A stretch of DNA of 64,000 bases from Geomonas propionica (GTDB lineage Bacteria; Desulfobacterota; Desulfuromonadia; Geobacterales; Geobacteraceae): assembly GCF_016458235.1 (NCBI RefSeq), contig NZ_JAEMHK010000004.1, forward strand, positions 62,001 to 126,000, written 5' to 3'. A model generated the notes under the pieces. The model ran no database searches and was not told the DNA's origin. It worked only from the letters and a program-made list of their open reading frames with translations. Positions within the stretch are counted from its first letter, which is position 1. Each line of letters opens with the position of its first letter. The translations under genes and the position numbers were made by a program. Below are positions 40,656 to 49,500 of the stretch, in pieces.

Positions 40656-40707
40656 CGAGCGCGTCTCTTGCTGGTGGTCCTGAGCGGACCAGCAAGAGAC
40701 GCGCTCG
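40656..40707. repeat. Perfect 20-bp inverted repeat in the island
   Basis: Arms CGAGCGCGTCTCTTGCTGGT and its exact complement, separated by 12 bases that themselves can pair (GGTCC/GGACC). No T-run follows, and it lies 320 bases upstream of the recombinase-like gene. Confidence 0.85.
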
Positions 40708-40744
40708 CACGCTAGACAGCGGCGTAAACCTTCCGCATAAAAAT

Positions 40745-40774
40745 GGTGCCTCCACACTAATTGCTGGAGGCACC
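40745..40774 (-). terminator. Terminator of the 82-residue island gene
   Basis: GGTGCCTCCA / TGGAGGCACC, 10-bp stem, followed on the minus strand by ATTTTTATG; 27 bases after the stop. Confidence 0.75.
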
Positions 40775-40800
40775 TACCTGTACCCATTCAGACAGCGGCT

Positions 40801-41049
40801 TTATCCGTTATTCTGGGTGTGCGCCAGAATTTCCATCAGCATGTTGCTGATGTCCTCAAACTCTTCAGCCGTCAATACCGCCAAAACCGGAACTAACGCC
40901 AAAGGATCGTCATTTAAAAGTACCGTTAGGAATCTTAAAACCACATCCACAGTACCAGGCTGCAGCCCTATCACCAACGAAACGGCTAGAGCCCGTTCCT
41001 CTACGCGTGTCGGCAACGTGCCTTTGAAATCCATGTACATTGAATTCAT
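40801..41049 (-). CDS. Small island protein, unknown
   Basis: 82 residues, acidic and leucine-rich; helical throughout (V-D-V-V-L-R-F-L-T-V-L-L-N-D-D near residue 34 and F-E-D-I-S-N-M-L-M near 64). The start is well placed: CCGGAGGAGAACAT directly before the ATG, and a clear terminator follows. No family recognised. A small helical protein in this position could be a regulator or an anti-repressor; this is not shown. Confidence 0.6.
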   Translation of the reverse strand: MNSMYMDFKGTLPTRVEERALAVSLVIGLQPGTVDVVLRFLTVLLNDDPLALVPVLAVLTAEEFEDISNMLMEILAHTQNNG

Positions 41050-41801
41050 ATGTTCTCCTCCGGTTGTTAGATTGCCTGCTTTTTAAGGGATGCCATATAG
41101 GGCAGACAATTTTGTGGGGAGAGAACTAAAGAAATTTTCCGACAGCAGCTTAAAAAATTTCGTCGGGGATTTGGTGAGGGGATGAGGAGGTAACTTTGGC
41201 CAGGATAGACACACAGTAGCCAATTAAATGCTGTCGAACATCTCCAGCGCCATCGTTTAAGTCGAGAAGACGCAAGTGGAGTTTTTTGCCATCGCTCTGG
41301 GTCGTTTCTGAAGTTGAACGAGCGCCAAAACACGGACCAAGCGTTAGGTATAATTCAACTCCATCTGTGTCCGGAACGAACCGGCGAATCTCTAGCCGTT
41401 GGCTAAAGAAATACCCCAAGGGGAAGAATAATATTCTATATCGGATATTTTCAGGAAAACTGGAATCAGAATTTGAATCTCATAGAAGTGTGTATAAAGC
41501 GCTCGCGGTTTAAGACCTGCCGCTGGCATTAAGGCAATCAGAATATGGTCTCCGACGGGCACGCACTGCGTTGAAGCAATTCAGACCGATACAGACACAG
41601 TCCTGATTTCCTCATCAGCGTGCCGAACCTTCTATTCGTGATTAATATCTCAGAAAAGCCGTTGTCCTCGCCGCCTCGCGCCGTTGACAACGGCTTTCTT
41701 TTTTGCGCACTCCCGGCCCCATCCCTGCAAACTGTCCAATTTTATCTGCCCGCATAGGCATCCCTCATACAGCACCACTATCTCGCGTGGAGGAATCGCC
41801 C
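41050..41801. other. Unexplained island region with orphan terminator
   Basis: About 750 bases before the excisionase-like gene. A possible 89-codon frame on the minus strand (41150-41419) looks protein-like in places but has no ribosome site and a TTG start; I leave it uncalled. A strong rightward terminator stands at 41655-41704 with no gene ahead of it, so a short non-coding transcript or a leader is possible. Confidence 0.4.
41655..41704 (+). terminator. Strong terminator with no assigned gene
   Basis: AAAGCCGTTGTC ... GACAACGGCTTT (12-bp stem) followed by CTTTTTT. Likely ends an unrecognised rightward transcript or insulates the excisionase/integrase genes. Confidence 0.75.
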
Positions 41802-42077
41802 ATGGCCGCACAGGAACATGTCTCACTAATCACACAAACAGAGTTCGAGGAACGGATGCACATCAAAAAATCAACAAGGTACAACTGGCAGCAGGCTGGG
41901 ATTCTTCTTGAGGGCAAACACTTCTTGAAGATACGCCGAAAGCTTTACTTCCTCTGGCGCGAAGGGCTGCCAGCGGAACTTGCCGCCAATGCACAGCGTA
42001 TCGCACAACAAAGCGGATATGTTGCCAGGCAAGAAAGAGTATCGGCCCAAAACGCCGGACCGGATTGGGATTATTAA
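41802..42077 (+). CDS. Excisionase-like DNA-binding protein
   Basis: 91 residues from the ATG at 41802 (GTGGAGGAATCGCCC upstream). Opens with L-I-T-Q-T-E-F-E-E-R-M-H-I-K-K-S-T, an AlpA/Xis-like winged helix in which I-T-Q is followed by a basic recognition helix, then W-Q-Q-A-G and F-L-K-I-R-R-K-L-Y-F-L-W, the wing. It lies 85 bases upstream of the integrase, on the same strand, the classic xis-int order. It probably binds the att sites and directs excision. Short and divergent, so the assignment rests on context as well as motif. Confidence 0.65.
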   Translation: MAAQEHVSLITQTEFEERMHIKKSTRYNWQQAGILLEGKHFLKIRRKLYFLWREGLPAELAANAQRIAQQSGYVARQERVSAQNAGPDWDY

Positions 42078-42162
42078 TCGCCGTTGCAGTTGTCATAGCC
42101 TTCTGGTACTGTTGCGCTGGACTCAAGACCAGCAGAAAGGAGGTGGACAAAAGGAGTAGTAC

Positions 42163-43434
42163 ATGGCAAGAAAATCTGCGGTAACAGCGGTAGAAGCACA
42201 GTGGGGCGACGGTAATATCGTCGAAAAGAAAGGGTCAAGGCGGCTATACTTCGACTTTTACTATCTCGGCCAAAGGGTAGAGATTTCCAGCGGCCTCAAG
42301 AACACCCCCGAAAACCTGCGGAAGGCCCGGTACTGGCTGGACCGGCAGATGGACAAGATGCGGGACGGTTCATTCCGTTTCGGGGAAGCTTTTCCGAACG
42401 CAACACCCGAAAAACTGGAACTCTTTTCGCGACTGGAAGGCACGACGGTAACTGCAAAGCCGCAACACGTCCTATTCGATAAGTACCTAGCGCGTTGGTA
42501 CTCAACCGTTTGGACGGAGTACCAGGAACCGAAAAAGACCGACTACAAATGCTCTATCGAGTCGCAGATCATCCCCTTTTTCAGGGGGATGACCTTTTTC
42601 CAGATCAACAGAACCGTCGTGAAGTCGTTCGTGAAGCAACTCTGCCATCTGCGCGGCAAAAAGAAGGGGCAGCCCCTCTCGCGCCAGAGGGTGGACAACA
42701 TATGCCACCCATTGAGAGCCATCTGGCGGGATGCATGCGACGAACATCGCTGGGATCTCCCCGATCCCTTCGAAAAAATCCACGAAGCCTTTCCAGCGAA
42801 GAGCAGCGGGGGTGAGTTCGAGATCATCGAGAGCGGCGAGACCGAGCTGATCAGGAACGACCGGGACCCATTGAGGTACGGAGAGTTCCAGCTGATCCTG
42901 GAAAAACTCGATCCCTGGTATCAACCGGTCGCGGAACTCATGATCCTCACCGGCATGATCGCCTCCGAAATGGCAGGCCTCACCCGCCAGCACCTGAAAG
43001 AGGGGTACATTCTGGTGAGGCGCTCGGTATCGAGGGGGGTAGAGAAGATTGGCAACAAGACGGCCTTCCGCAGGCGGGACATTAGGATCACCCGTGCCAT
43101 CCAGGAGCGGCTGAACGTCCTTCATCAAAGAACGACGGGGGGGCGGCGTCTAGCCACCAGCAAATCAGGAAAATTCCTCACTGCCGGTGGGTTCTACAAA
43201 GCGTGGGTGAAAGCGGAAAAAGCCGCCGGCGTCAGACACCGGGTGCCGTACTGCCTGCGCCACACCTTTGCCGCCTGGAGTCTGATCATCGACATGAAGC
43301 CACTGCGGCTTTACCAACTCATGGGACACGCAAGCAAGCAGATGGTTTACGAGGTGTACGGCAATTATGTCGAGAAGCTTGAGCAAGACCGGGAAGAAAT
43401 CCTGGCCTTCTTTGGTGAGGACTTCGTGGGGTAG
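42163..43434 (+). CDS. int: Tyrosine integrase of the island
   Basis: 423 residues. N-terminal arm-binding DUF3596-like domain (R-L-Y-F-D-F-Y-Y-L-G-Q-R near residue 27), core-binding helices (~105-200), then the catalytic domain: V-P-Y-C-L-R-H-T-F-A-A near 363 and M-G-H-A-S-K-Q-M-V-Y-E-V-Y-G-N-Y near 387 with the nucleophile tyrosine. The usual first arginine (T-G-x-R-x-S-E) is replaced: the sequence is T-G-M-I-A-S-E near 264. The gene ends 90 bases from the tRNA, as expected for an int gene reading towards its att site. Confidence 0.9.
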   Translation: MARKSAVTAVEAQWGDGNIVEKKGSRRLYFDFYYLGQRVEISSGLKNTPENLRKARYWLDRQMDKMRDGSFRFGEAFPNATPEKLELFSRLEGTTVTAKPQHVLFDKYLARWYSTVWTEYQEPKKTDYKCSIESQIIPFFRGMTFFQINRTVVKSFVKQLCHLRGKKKGQPLSRQRVDNICHPLRAIWRDACDEHRWDLPDPFEKIHEAFPAKSSGGEFEIIESGETELIRNDRDPLRYGEFQLILEKLDPWYQPVAELMILTGMIASEMAGLTRQHLKEGYILVRRSVSRGVEKIGNKTAFRRRDIRITRAIQERLNVLHQRTTGGRRLATSKSGKFLTAGGFYKAWVKAEKAAGVRHRVPYCLRHTFAAWSLIIDMKPLRLYQLMGHASKQMVYEVYGNYVEKLEQDREEILAFFGEDFVG

Positions 43435-43443
43435 TAACACAAT

Positions 43444-43485
43444 GCCCCGACCTTGAAAAGCGAAAGCTTTAGCGAAAGTCGGGGC
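43444..43485. repeat. Hairpin between integrase and att site
   Basis: GCCCCGAC and GTCGGGGC, arms of 8 bp, with an inner GCGAAAGC-type pairing. No T-run. It could end the integrase transcript weakly or be part of the att region. Confidence 0.55.
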
Positions 43486-43523
43486 GTATTTCGGAGAATC
43501 AGTAAGGATTCTATGTAGATAAA

Positions 43524-43598
<75 letters not shown>

Positions 43599-43746
43599 TC
43601 AGCAGAGATCCGTTTTATAGCAAAACCCGTTTGAGCAGTCAACCCAAAAATCTGCCCGGGCTGGTAATTTTTTTAATGGAAGGGGAAAAGATCGCCGCGT
43701 CGGTGTCTTTCGCGGATCTGCTCTCATGGCCGCTTCGCGGTATCCT

Positions 43747-44124
43747 CTACTTGCCGGTGAGCAGTTTCCTGATCATTTCGTAGATCTCCTTGGGGACGAA
43801 GGGCTTCATCAGGATGCCCTTCGCTCCTGCGTCGAGAGCGGCCTGGGTATCGCTGTCGAAATCGGAGGCGCTGGCCATCAGCACCCGCGCATTGGGGTCG
43901 AAGGCGAGCAGGTTTTTGGTGGCGTCGATGCCGTTCATGTCCGGCATGTAAATGTCCATGATGACGATGTGCGGGCGCAGGGCGCGGTAGCGCTCCAGGG
44001 CCTCGGCACCGTCGCCTGCCTCACCGACCACCGTGAAACCGATCTTCTCCAGCACGGCACGCAACACCTGGCGGAAAAAAATCTCGTCATCGACAATCAG
44101 TATTTTCACGTCCTTCAAAGCCAT
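43747..44124 (-). CDS. Stand-alone CheY-like response regulator
   Basis: 125 residues, one receiver domain: I-L-I-V-D-D-E near residue 8, the phospho-acceptor in I-V-I-M-D-I-Y-M-P-D near 55, and K-P-F-V-P near 107. There is no output domain. The start was placed by CGGAGGTCTGC at 44124. A sigma-70 promoter lies 40-70 bases upstream. It could accept phosphoryl groups from one of the kinases in the large cluster that begins 2.4 kb away, which has CheA but no CheY of its own, but this is inference. Confidence 0.9.
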   Translation of the reverse strand: MALKDVKILIVDDEIFFRQVLRAVLEKIGFTVVGEAGDGAEALERYRALRPHIVIMDIYMPDMNGIDATKNLLAFDPNARVLMASASDFDSDTQAALDAGAKGILMKPFVPKEIYEMIRKLLTGK

Positions 44125-44166
44125 GCAGACCTCCGCACGCGATCTCGGTTCTCTATTTAGCACCCT

Positions 44167-44195
44167 CTTATACTTTTTTTATCGTTAAAAGTCAA
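44167..44195 (-). promoter_or_regulatory. Sigma-70 promoter of the CheY-like gene
   Basis: Minus strand TTGACT, 17 bases, TATAAG. Confidence 0.65.
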
Positions 44196-44215
44196 AAATG
44201 CTGTTTCATTTTTTT

Positions 44216-44758
44216 TCATTCAGTAAGTCGATACAGCGCTGCCAGTGCATGACTGCTGTAATAATGGCAAATGCGCTGGAAACCAAAGGGCGCCAACTGC
44301 CTGTCCAGTTCGTCATGGCTGTAACTCTTCGCGTTGCCGTCACAGCTGTAATAGTGTTGCAGCACCGATCCACAGACCGTGTCGTCGTGCCTGCTGTTGA
44401 CCTCCACCAGGAACAAACCTCCAGGGCGCAGGTTGGCAACCACGTTCTCCAGGTACTGCTTTTTCAGGGTCTTCGTGGCCAGTATGTTGAAGACGAAGGT
44501 GCAAAGCACCAGGTCCACGCAAAGCCCCGCCTCGGCCAGATCCCCGACCGTCAACAATCCCGCCAACCTCGAGGCCTGGGGATGGGCCGCCAGGGTCTTG
44601 ACCTGTTCCGGGACATCGGCGGCGTAAACCTCGAAGCCCTCTTCGGTGAGATAAAGCGCGTTGCGCAACAATCCGGTGCCGTAGTCGAGCACCCTTTGCA
44701 CCTTGGCGAGCCTGAAAAAGCCCGCATAGCGGATCACGCTGTTGGCTGGTCTGATCAT
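44216..44758 (-). CDS. SAM-dependent methyltransferase
   Basis: 180 residues. The AdoMet-binding region shows V-L-D-Y-G-T-G-L-L-R-N near residue 24, the acidic ribose ligand in V-Y-A-A-D-V near 47, and L-V-L-C-T-F-V-F-N-I near 83 (post-II strand). The substrate is unknown; the small size and lack of a recognition domain leave DNA, protein or small-molecule methylation open. The start at 44758 follows GGGGGGACGAC; a longer frame begins in a low-complexity run. It is divergent from the riboswitch-controlled operon, sharing its intergenic region. Confidence 0.85.
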   Translation of the reverse strand: MIRPANSVIRYAGFFRLAKVQRVLDYGTGLLRNALYLTEEGFEVYAADVPEQVKTLAAHPQASRLAGLLTVGDLAEAGLCVDLVLCTFVFNILATKTLKKQYLENVVANLRPGGLFLVEVNSRHDDTVCGSVLQHYYSCDGNAKSYSHDELDRQLAPFGFQRICHYYSSHALAALYRLTE

Positions 44759-44920
44759 GTCGTCCCCCCGGGCTTGTTGCCGCTGCTGTCGCTGTCGCGC
44801 AGGCGCGGCCGGATGTGGGGTTTTGCACCCGGACAATTGTATAACAATCCGGCAAAAGATTAACCGGTTCCAATTTAATTTCTGGCGTCGGCGCCGTTTA
44901 CGATTTTTTGTAAAAATGGG

Positions 44921-44949
44921 TTGACAGCAGGCGGGGGCGTTATTATTAT
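44921..44949 (+). promoter_or_regulatory. Sigma-70 promoter of the riboswitch operon
   Basis: TTGACA (44921-44926), 17-bp spacer, TATTAT (44944-44949). Transcription would begin near 44956, just before the aptamer. Confidence 0.85.
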
Positions 44950-44956
44950 CATGCCC

Positions 44957-45069
44957 TGTAAAGGGGAGTAGCTATCGGCCGGAGAAATGGCCGACTTCTG
45001 GTTCGTCAAGACGGTGGCAACACCCGGACCCGAGGATAATTCATCTAACAGCAAGACCTTTACCTGTAG
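44957..45069 (+). promoter_or_regulatory. yybP-ykoY (manganese) riboswitch
   Basis: Opens with GTAAAGGGGAGTAGC, the family's conserved 5' segment. A CGGCC-...-GGCCG hairpin follows, then a TTCGTCAA segment like the alx leader, and the 3' end GCAAGACCTTTAC. GTAAAGG pairs with CCTTTAC to close the P1 helix. CCTTTAC is also the left arm of the terminator after it, so ligand binding should block termination. This is the standard mechanism of the Mn2+-sensing yybP-ykoY class. The downstream genes are not a known Mn exporter. Confidence 0.85.
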
Positions 45070-45098
45070 CGAGCAGTCGCCCCGGGTAAAGGTCTTTT
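45053..45098 (+). terminator. Riboswitch expression-platform terminator
   Basis: AAGACCTTTACC pairs with GGTAAAGGTCTT, followed by TTTTTTT. It is mutually exclusive with the aptamer's P1 helix. Confidence 0.85.
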
Positions 45099-45175
45099 TT
45101 TTTACCGTCACAGGCGCCGCCGTGCTGTGACGGCGCCCTTTTGCAACGTGTAACCACCCGGAAAGAGAGGAAAAC

Positions 45176-45454
45176 ATGGAACAGAAACAATACATGACCC
45201 CGGTGAAGAGAAAATCGGCGAGAAAGAAAAAGGAAACCAGGGAGCCGGTACTGAAGAACGTGGTATCGCTCAGAGTGAGCGACCAGGAGAAGCGCCTCCT
45301 GGAGCGGCTCACCAGGGCGACCTCGCTCAACGTATCGGACCTGGTGCGCGAGGCGATCGGCTTCTGGCTCGCCAAGGGGATGCGCAATGGGCGCATCCGC
45401 GGCGGATCGACCGGAAAGATCCCCATGCAGCCGCTGCAACTGGCCGGCAACTGA
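45176..45454 (+). CDS. Ribbon-helix-helix protein
   Basis: 92 residues. The first 24 residues are basic. Then V-V-S-L-R-V-S-D-Q-E near residue 29 is the beta ribbon, and L-L-E-R-L-T-R-A-T-S-L-N-V-S-D-L-V-R-E-A-I is the helix-turn-helix part of a MetJ/Arc (CopG-like) fold. It would bind DNA as a dimer. It is the first gene after the riboswitch and precedes the Tim44-like gene by 26 bases, so it may regulate that gene or others in response to Mn. AGAGGAAAAC precedes the ATG. Confidence 0.75.
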   Translation: MEQKQYMTPVKRKSARKKKETREPVLKNVVSLRVSDQEKRLLERLTRATSLNVSDLVREAIGFWLAKGMRNGRIRGGSTGKIPMQPLQLAGN

Positions 45455-45480
45455 ACCAACCACCACACAGGAGAAACTAC

Positions 45481-46446
45481 ATGAAACGCAATCTCGCAAA
45501 ATGTTTCGCACTCTTCGCCGCAGTCCTCATGCTGAGCGCCACGGTGATGGAAACAAGCGCACATGCCCGCGCCGCCGGCGGGCGCTCCATCGGCAGCCGC
45601 GGCTCCCGCAGCTACTCGACCCCGGGGACCACGTACCGCCAGTCCACCCCGTACCAGCAGCCGACCCCCTCGATGCAGCAACCGCAGATGCAGCAGCCGG
45701 CTGGTGGCGGCTTCCTGCGCAGCATGGCCGGCGGCATCGCGGGCGGCCTTCTGGGCGGCATGCTCTTCAGGGGGCTCGCCGGCGCGGGCGGGATGGGCTT
45801 CGGCGGCAGTGGCATCGGACTCTTCGAGATCATCCTGCTGGCGGGGATCGGCTACATGATCTACCGCATGGTGCGTAGGCGTCGCAGCGAGACCCCGCTG
45901 CAGAGCGTCTCGACCGGCTACGGCTCCGAGGGGTACGGCAGCTACCAGCAGCAGAGCATCCCGGCTTCCTACCGCGTCGAGGAGCCGTCGGGCAACGACG
46001 TCCAGACCGGGCTGTCGCACCTGCGCCAGATGGACCCGGGCTTCGACGAGGCCCGCTTCAAGGACCTGGTCATGGACAATTTCTTCAGGATCCAGGGAGG
46101 GTGGATGAACCGCGACCTGCAGGCGCTCTCGCCGCTTTTGACCCCGGAGATGCAGGGGGTCTTCCGCGAGGACGTCGAGCGCCTCTTGCGCGAGGGGCGG
46201 GTGAACCGGTTGGAGAACATCGCGGTGCGCAGCGTTGAGCTTGCCGAGGTGTGGCAGGAGGCGGGTCAGGATTACCTCACCACCCTCATCTACGCCAACC
46301 TGCTCGACTACACCACCGACGAGCGCGGCGCCGTGATCGAGGGGAGCAAGAGCGAGCCGGTGAAGTTCGAGGAGTACTGGACCTTCACCAGGCCGGTGGG
46401 CAACAACGGCTGGCGCCTGGCGGCCATAAACCAAAAACAAGGTTAA
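45481..46446 (+). CDS. Tim44-domain membrane protein
   Basis: 321 residues. Signal peptide (ending A-H-A-R-A), a Q/P/S-rich stretch, glycine-rich region (~75-110), one membrane helix (~112-130), then a C-terminal Tim44-like domain (~180-320; F-D-E-A-R-F-K-D-L-V near 187 and closing E-E-Y-W-T-F-T-R near 298). In bacteria this family includes the MamA-like and cytochrome-associated Tim44 proteins of unknown role. Glycine-rich segments may permit oligomerisation in the membrane. It is under riboswitch control here. CAGGAGAAACTAC precedes the ATG. Confidence 0.8.
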   Translation: MKRNLAKCFALFAAVLMLSATVMETSAHARAAGGRSIGSRGSRSYSTPGTTYRQSTPYQQPTPSMQQPQMQQPAGGGFLRSMAGGIAGGLLGGMLFRGLAGAGGMGFGGSGIGLFEIILLAGIGYMIYRMVRRRRSETPLQSVSTGYGSEGYGSYQQQSIPASYRVEEPSGNDVQTGLSHLRQMDPGFDEARFKDLVMDNFFRIQGGWMNRDLQALSPLLTPEMQGVFREDVERLLREGRVNRLENIAVRSVELAEVWQEAGQDYLTTLIYANLLDYTTDERGAVIEGSKSEPVKFEEYWTFTRPVGNNGWRLAAINQKQG

Positions 46447-46478
46447 GGTTGAGGTCGAGATAACCTCACGATAAAAAG

Positions 46479-46512
46479 AAGGGCACCCCATTGATCAGGG
46501 TGCCCTTTTTTC
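46479..46512 (+). terminator. Terminator of the Tim44-like operon (shared with hybrid kinase)
   Basis: AAGGGCACCC / GGGTGCCCTT stem followed by TTTTTT; convergent position so it can serve both strands. Confidence 0.8.
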
Positions 46513-46527
46513 GTGCCTACCTTAACC

Positions 46528-49500
46528 TTAACCTGCCCTTCTATCCAGCACCTCCCGGACCTTGTGCAGCAGCGTCATCGGCTGCACCGGCTTCATGATC
46601 AGGTCGACGCTGTCGTCGAAAACGCCGCGGGTTTTCATGAAGTCGGCGGTATAGCCGCTGGAGTAGAGCACCTTGGCGGCGGGATCGATCCTCCTGATCT
46701 CGTCGAAGGCTTCCCTGCCGTTTTTACCCGGCATGATCACGTCCATCAGGATCAGGTCGATCTTGCCGCGGTATTCCAGGAACTTCTGTACGCAGTCGCC
46801 GCCGTCTACCGCCAGCACGACCTGGTAGCCGTACTTCTTCAGCAGCGACTCGACCAGCCCCCTGACGCTGGCGTCGTCCTCGGCCACGAGGATCGTCTCG
46901 GTCCCGGGCGCCGGTGCGGCCGGATCGGGATCCGCGGCAAGCGTGCCGGCTGCGGTGGAGGCCTCGGGAAGGTAGATCTTGAAGGTGGTCCCCTCCCCCG
47001 GCTCGCTGTAGACGTTGATGAACCCCTTGTGCTGCTTGACGATGCCATAGACTATGGACATGCCGAGGCCGGTCCCCTTGCCCACCGCCTTGGTGGAGAA
47101 GAAGGGTTCGAAGATCCTCTCGCGGGTGCCCCGGTCCATACCGCTGCCGGAGTCGGAGACGATGACGCAGGCGTAGCGCCCCGGCGCGCCGTACCCCTGG
47201 GACCGGGCGTAGGCTTCGTCCACCTGCTGCCAGCAGGTCTCGATGGTCAGGGTGCCGCCGTCGGGCATGGCGTCGCGGGCGTTGGTGGCCAGGTTCATCA
47301 GGACCTGCTCCAGCTGGCTTCCGTCCGCGAAGACAACCAGCGGCTCCTGCGCGGGGATGAACTGCAGATCGACGTCCTCCCCGATGATGCGCAGCAGGAA
47401 CTTTTGCACCTGCCCCACGAGCAGGTTCAGGTCCTGGGGACGCGGGTTGATGACCTGCTTGCGGCTGAAGGTGAGCAGCCCACCGGTGAGCTGGGAGCCG
47501 CGCTCGGCGGCCGCGATGATCTGGTCCACCTGCTCGTGCTGGTGGGTACCGAGCGAGTCGTCCATGCCGAGGAAGTTGCCGTACCCCACGATGACGGTCA
47601 GGATGTTGTTGAAATCATGGGCGATGCCGCCGGCCAGGTGCCCGATCGCCTCCATCTTCTGGGACTGCCTGAGCTGCTCCTCGAGGTGTTTCTTCTCGGT
47701 CTGGTCGCTGATCACGCAGGCGATCCTGGTGTTACCTCCCTGATCCTCGACCGGGGTGTAGGTCACCGTCACCGCACGCATGCCGCGTTCCGGGAAGGCT
47801 TGTTCCATCTCGAAGCGCACCGACTGCCCGGCCAGGCAGGCGTCCAGGTGGTGCTTGATCTGGGCGAAATGCTCCTCACCGACGACTTCGGGCACGGTCC
47901 GCCCCACCACCTGTTCCGTGGTGAGGTTGCGGTAGCGCAGGAAAGCCCCGTTGGCCATGCGGTAGCGGTAGTCGCGGTCCAGCACGCAGATGAGATCCCG
48001 GGAGCATTCGATCACCTTGAGGTACTCGAGCAGCAGCTCTTCGGAGCGCTTCCTCTCGGAGATATGCTGCGCCTGCTGCACGTTCTGCACGGCCATGCGG
48101 GAGAGCTGGGTGGCGATCTGGTCGAGCGCGTCGCAGACCTTGCCGAACTGGTCCCGGGACATCCGCTTCACGCGGGAGAGCGCCTCGCGGTAGGCGCTGC
48201 GGTCGGCGCCTATCTGGTCGGCATAGGCCGCCATCTGTTCCAGGTCGGCGTCCTCGTCCAGCACCTGCCCCACCAGCCAGTTGCCGACATGATGCCCCCC
48301 GACGCTGATGGTGGCGCAGCCGTCCCAAAGTCCGGCGCTCAGGCAGCGCTGCATCCGAAGGCCGACCTGCGCTGCCTGCCCCAGCTTAGCGTCGGACGCG
48401 ATGCAGTTGGCGAGACCGCGCTCGCTCTTTCTGACCATATCGCGGCACAGGGAGCTGAAGTTACTGGGGCGGGTGACAGGGCGCCCCTCGGCGTCGGTGA
48501 TGATGGAGGCCACGCCAATCGCCTCAGCGAAGGAGTCCTGGATCGCCTGCAGCTCGTCCAGGTCGAAAAGGTCCTCCATGGTGATGGCGTCGATGTGCAC
48601 AATCGGCTCGGTCAGCACGGCCAGCCGATGCTCCAGCGCCTCTTCCATCCGCTTCCGCTCGGTGATGTCGCGCACCACAGCGTAGTCGTACCCGGTCCCC
48701 GCGTAGCTGAAGTAGTTGGCGGTAACCTCCACTGGCACCAGCCGGCCGTCCCGGGCCAGGTGCGTCGCCTCGAACTGGAGGCTCCCATGCCGCTTGAGCG
48801 ACTCCCAGGTTTCCCGCCACAGCTCCTCGTCGCACCCCGGGCGCAGGTCGCCGATGCACATGGACCGGAACTCGACCTCGGAATATCCCAGCATCGCGGT
48901 AGCCGCCCCGTTCACCTCGCTGATACTGCCGTCGCGACGGATCCAGTACCCGGCGTCCTTCATGTTGTCCATGGCGAACTTCTTGAGGTTCAATACCTCG
49001 AGATGATTCATCGCCTCCAGCTCCTGCGCGGTACGGGAGCTGGCGATGCTGAGCAGTGTCTCGATCAGGGCGCGGTTTTGCAGCGGCGAGCGGCTCATGA
49101 TACCGAGCAGGCCAGTCCCTTTGCCCTGGGCGTCCCAAAGCGGCACCGCCGCGTAACCTTGCACCGCCATGTCCCTCAACAAGTCGTCTCCGGGGAACAA
49201 GCCGGTCGCCCCCTCCGGATAGATGCAGAAGCTCTTCCCCACCACCGTTTCGCACGGAGTGCCGGCCAGGCGGTAGCTCACGTCCTTGCCGCCGCCCGAC
49301 CGGTCGTAGAAGCCGCGGGTTTGGGCCGAGCGCCCATCCGGGTGGAGTTGGGCGACGAAGGCGAAGTCGACGTCGAGGGTGTTGGCGAGGTAACGGTTGA
49401 TGCCGTAGAGAAGTTCGTCGCCGCGCTGCTTGGCGCCGGACTCGTTGATGAAAAAAAGGGTCTCCTCGATCATCTTCCGGTCCGCCGCCTGCCGGACCAC

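Noticed and set aside
41150-41419. 89-codon minus-strand frame in the island
   Set aside because: Partly protein-like, but it starts at TTG without a ribosome site and cannot be linked to a family. It is mentioned only in the regional note.
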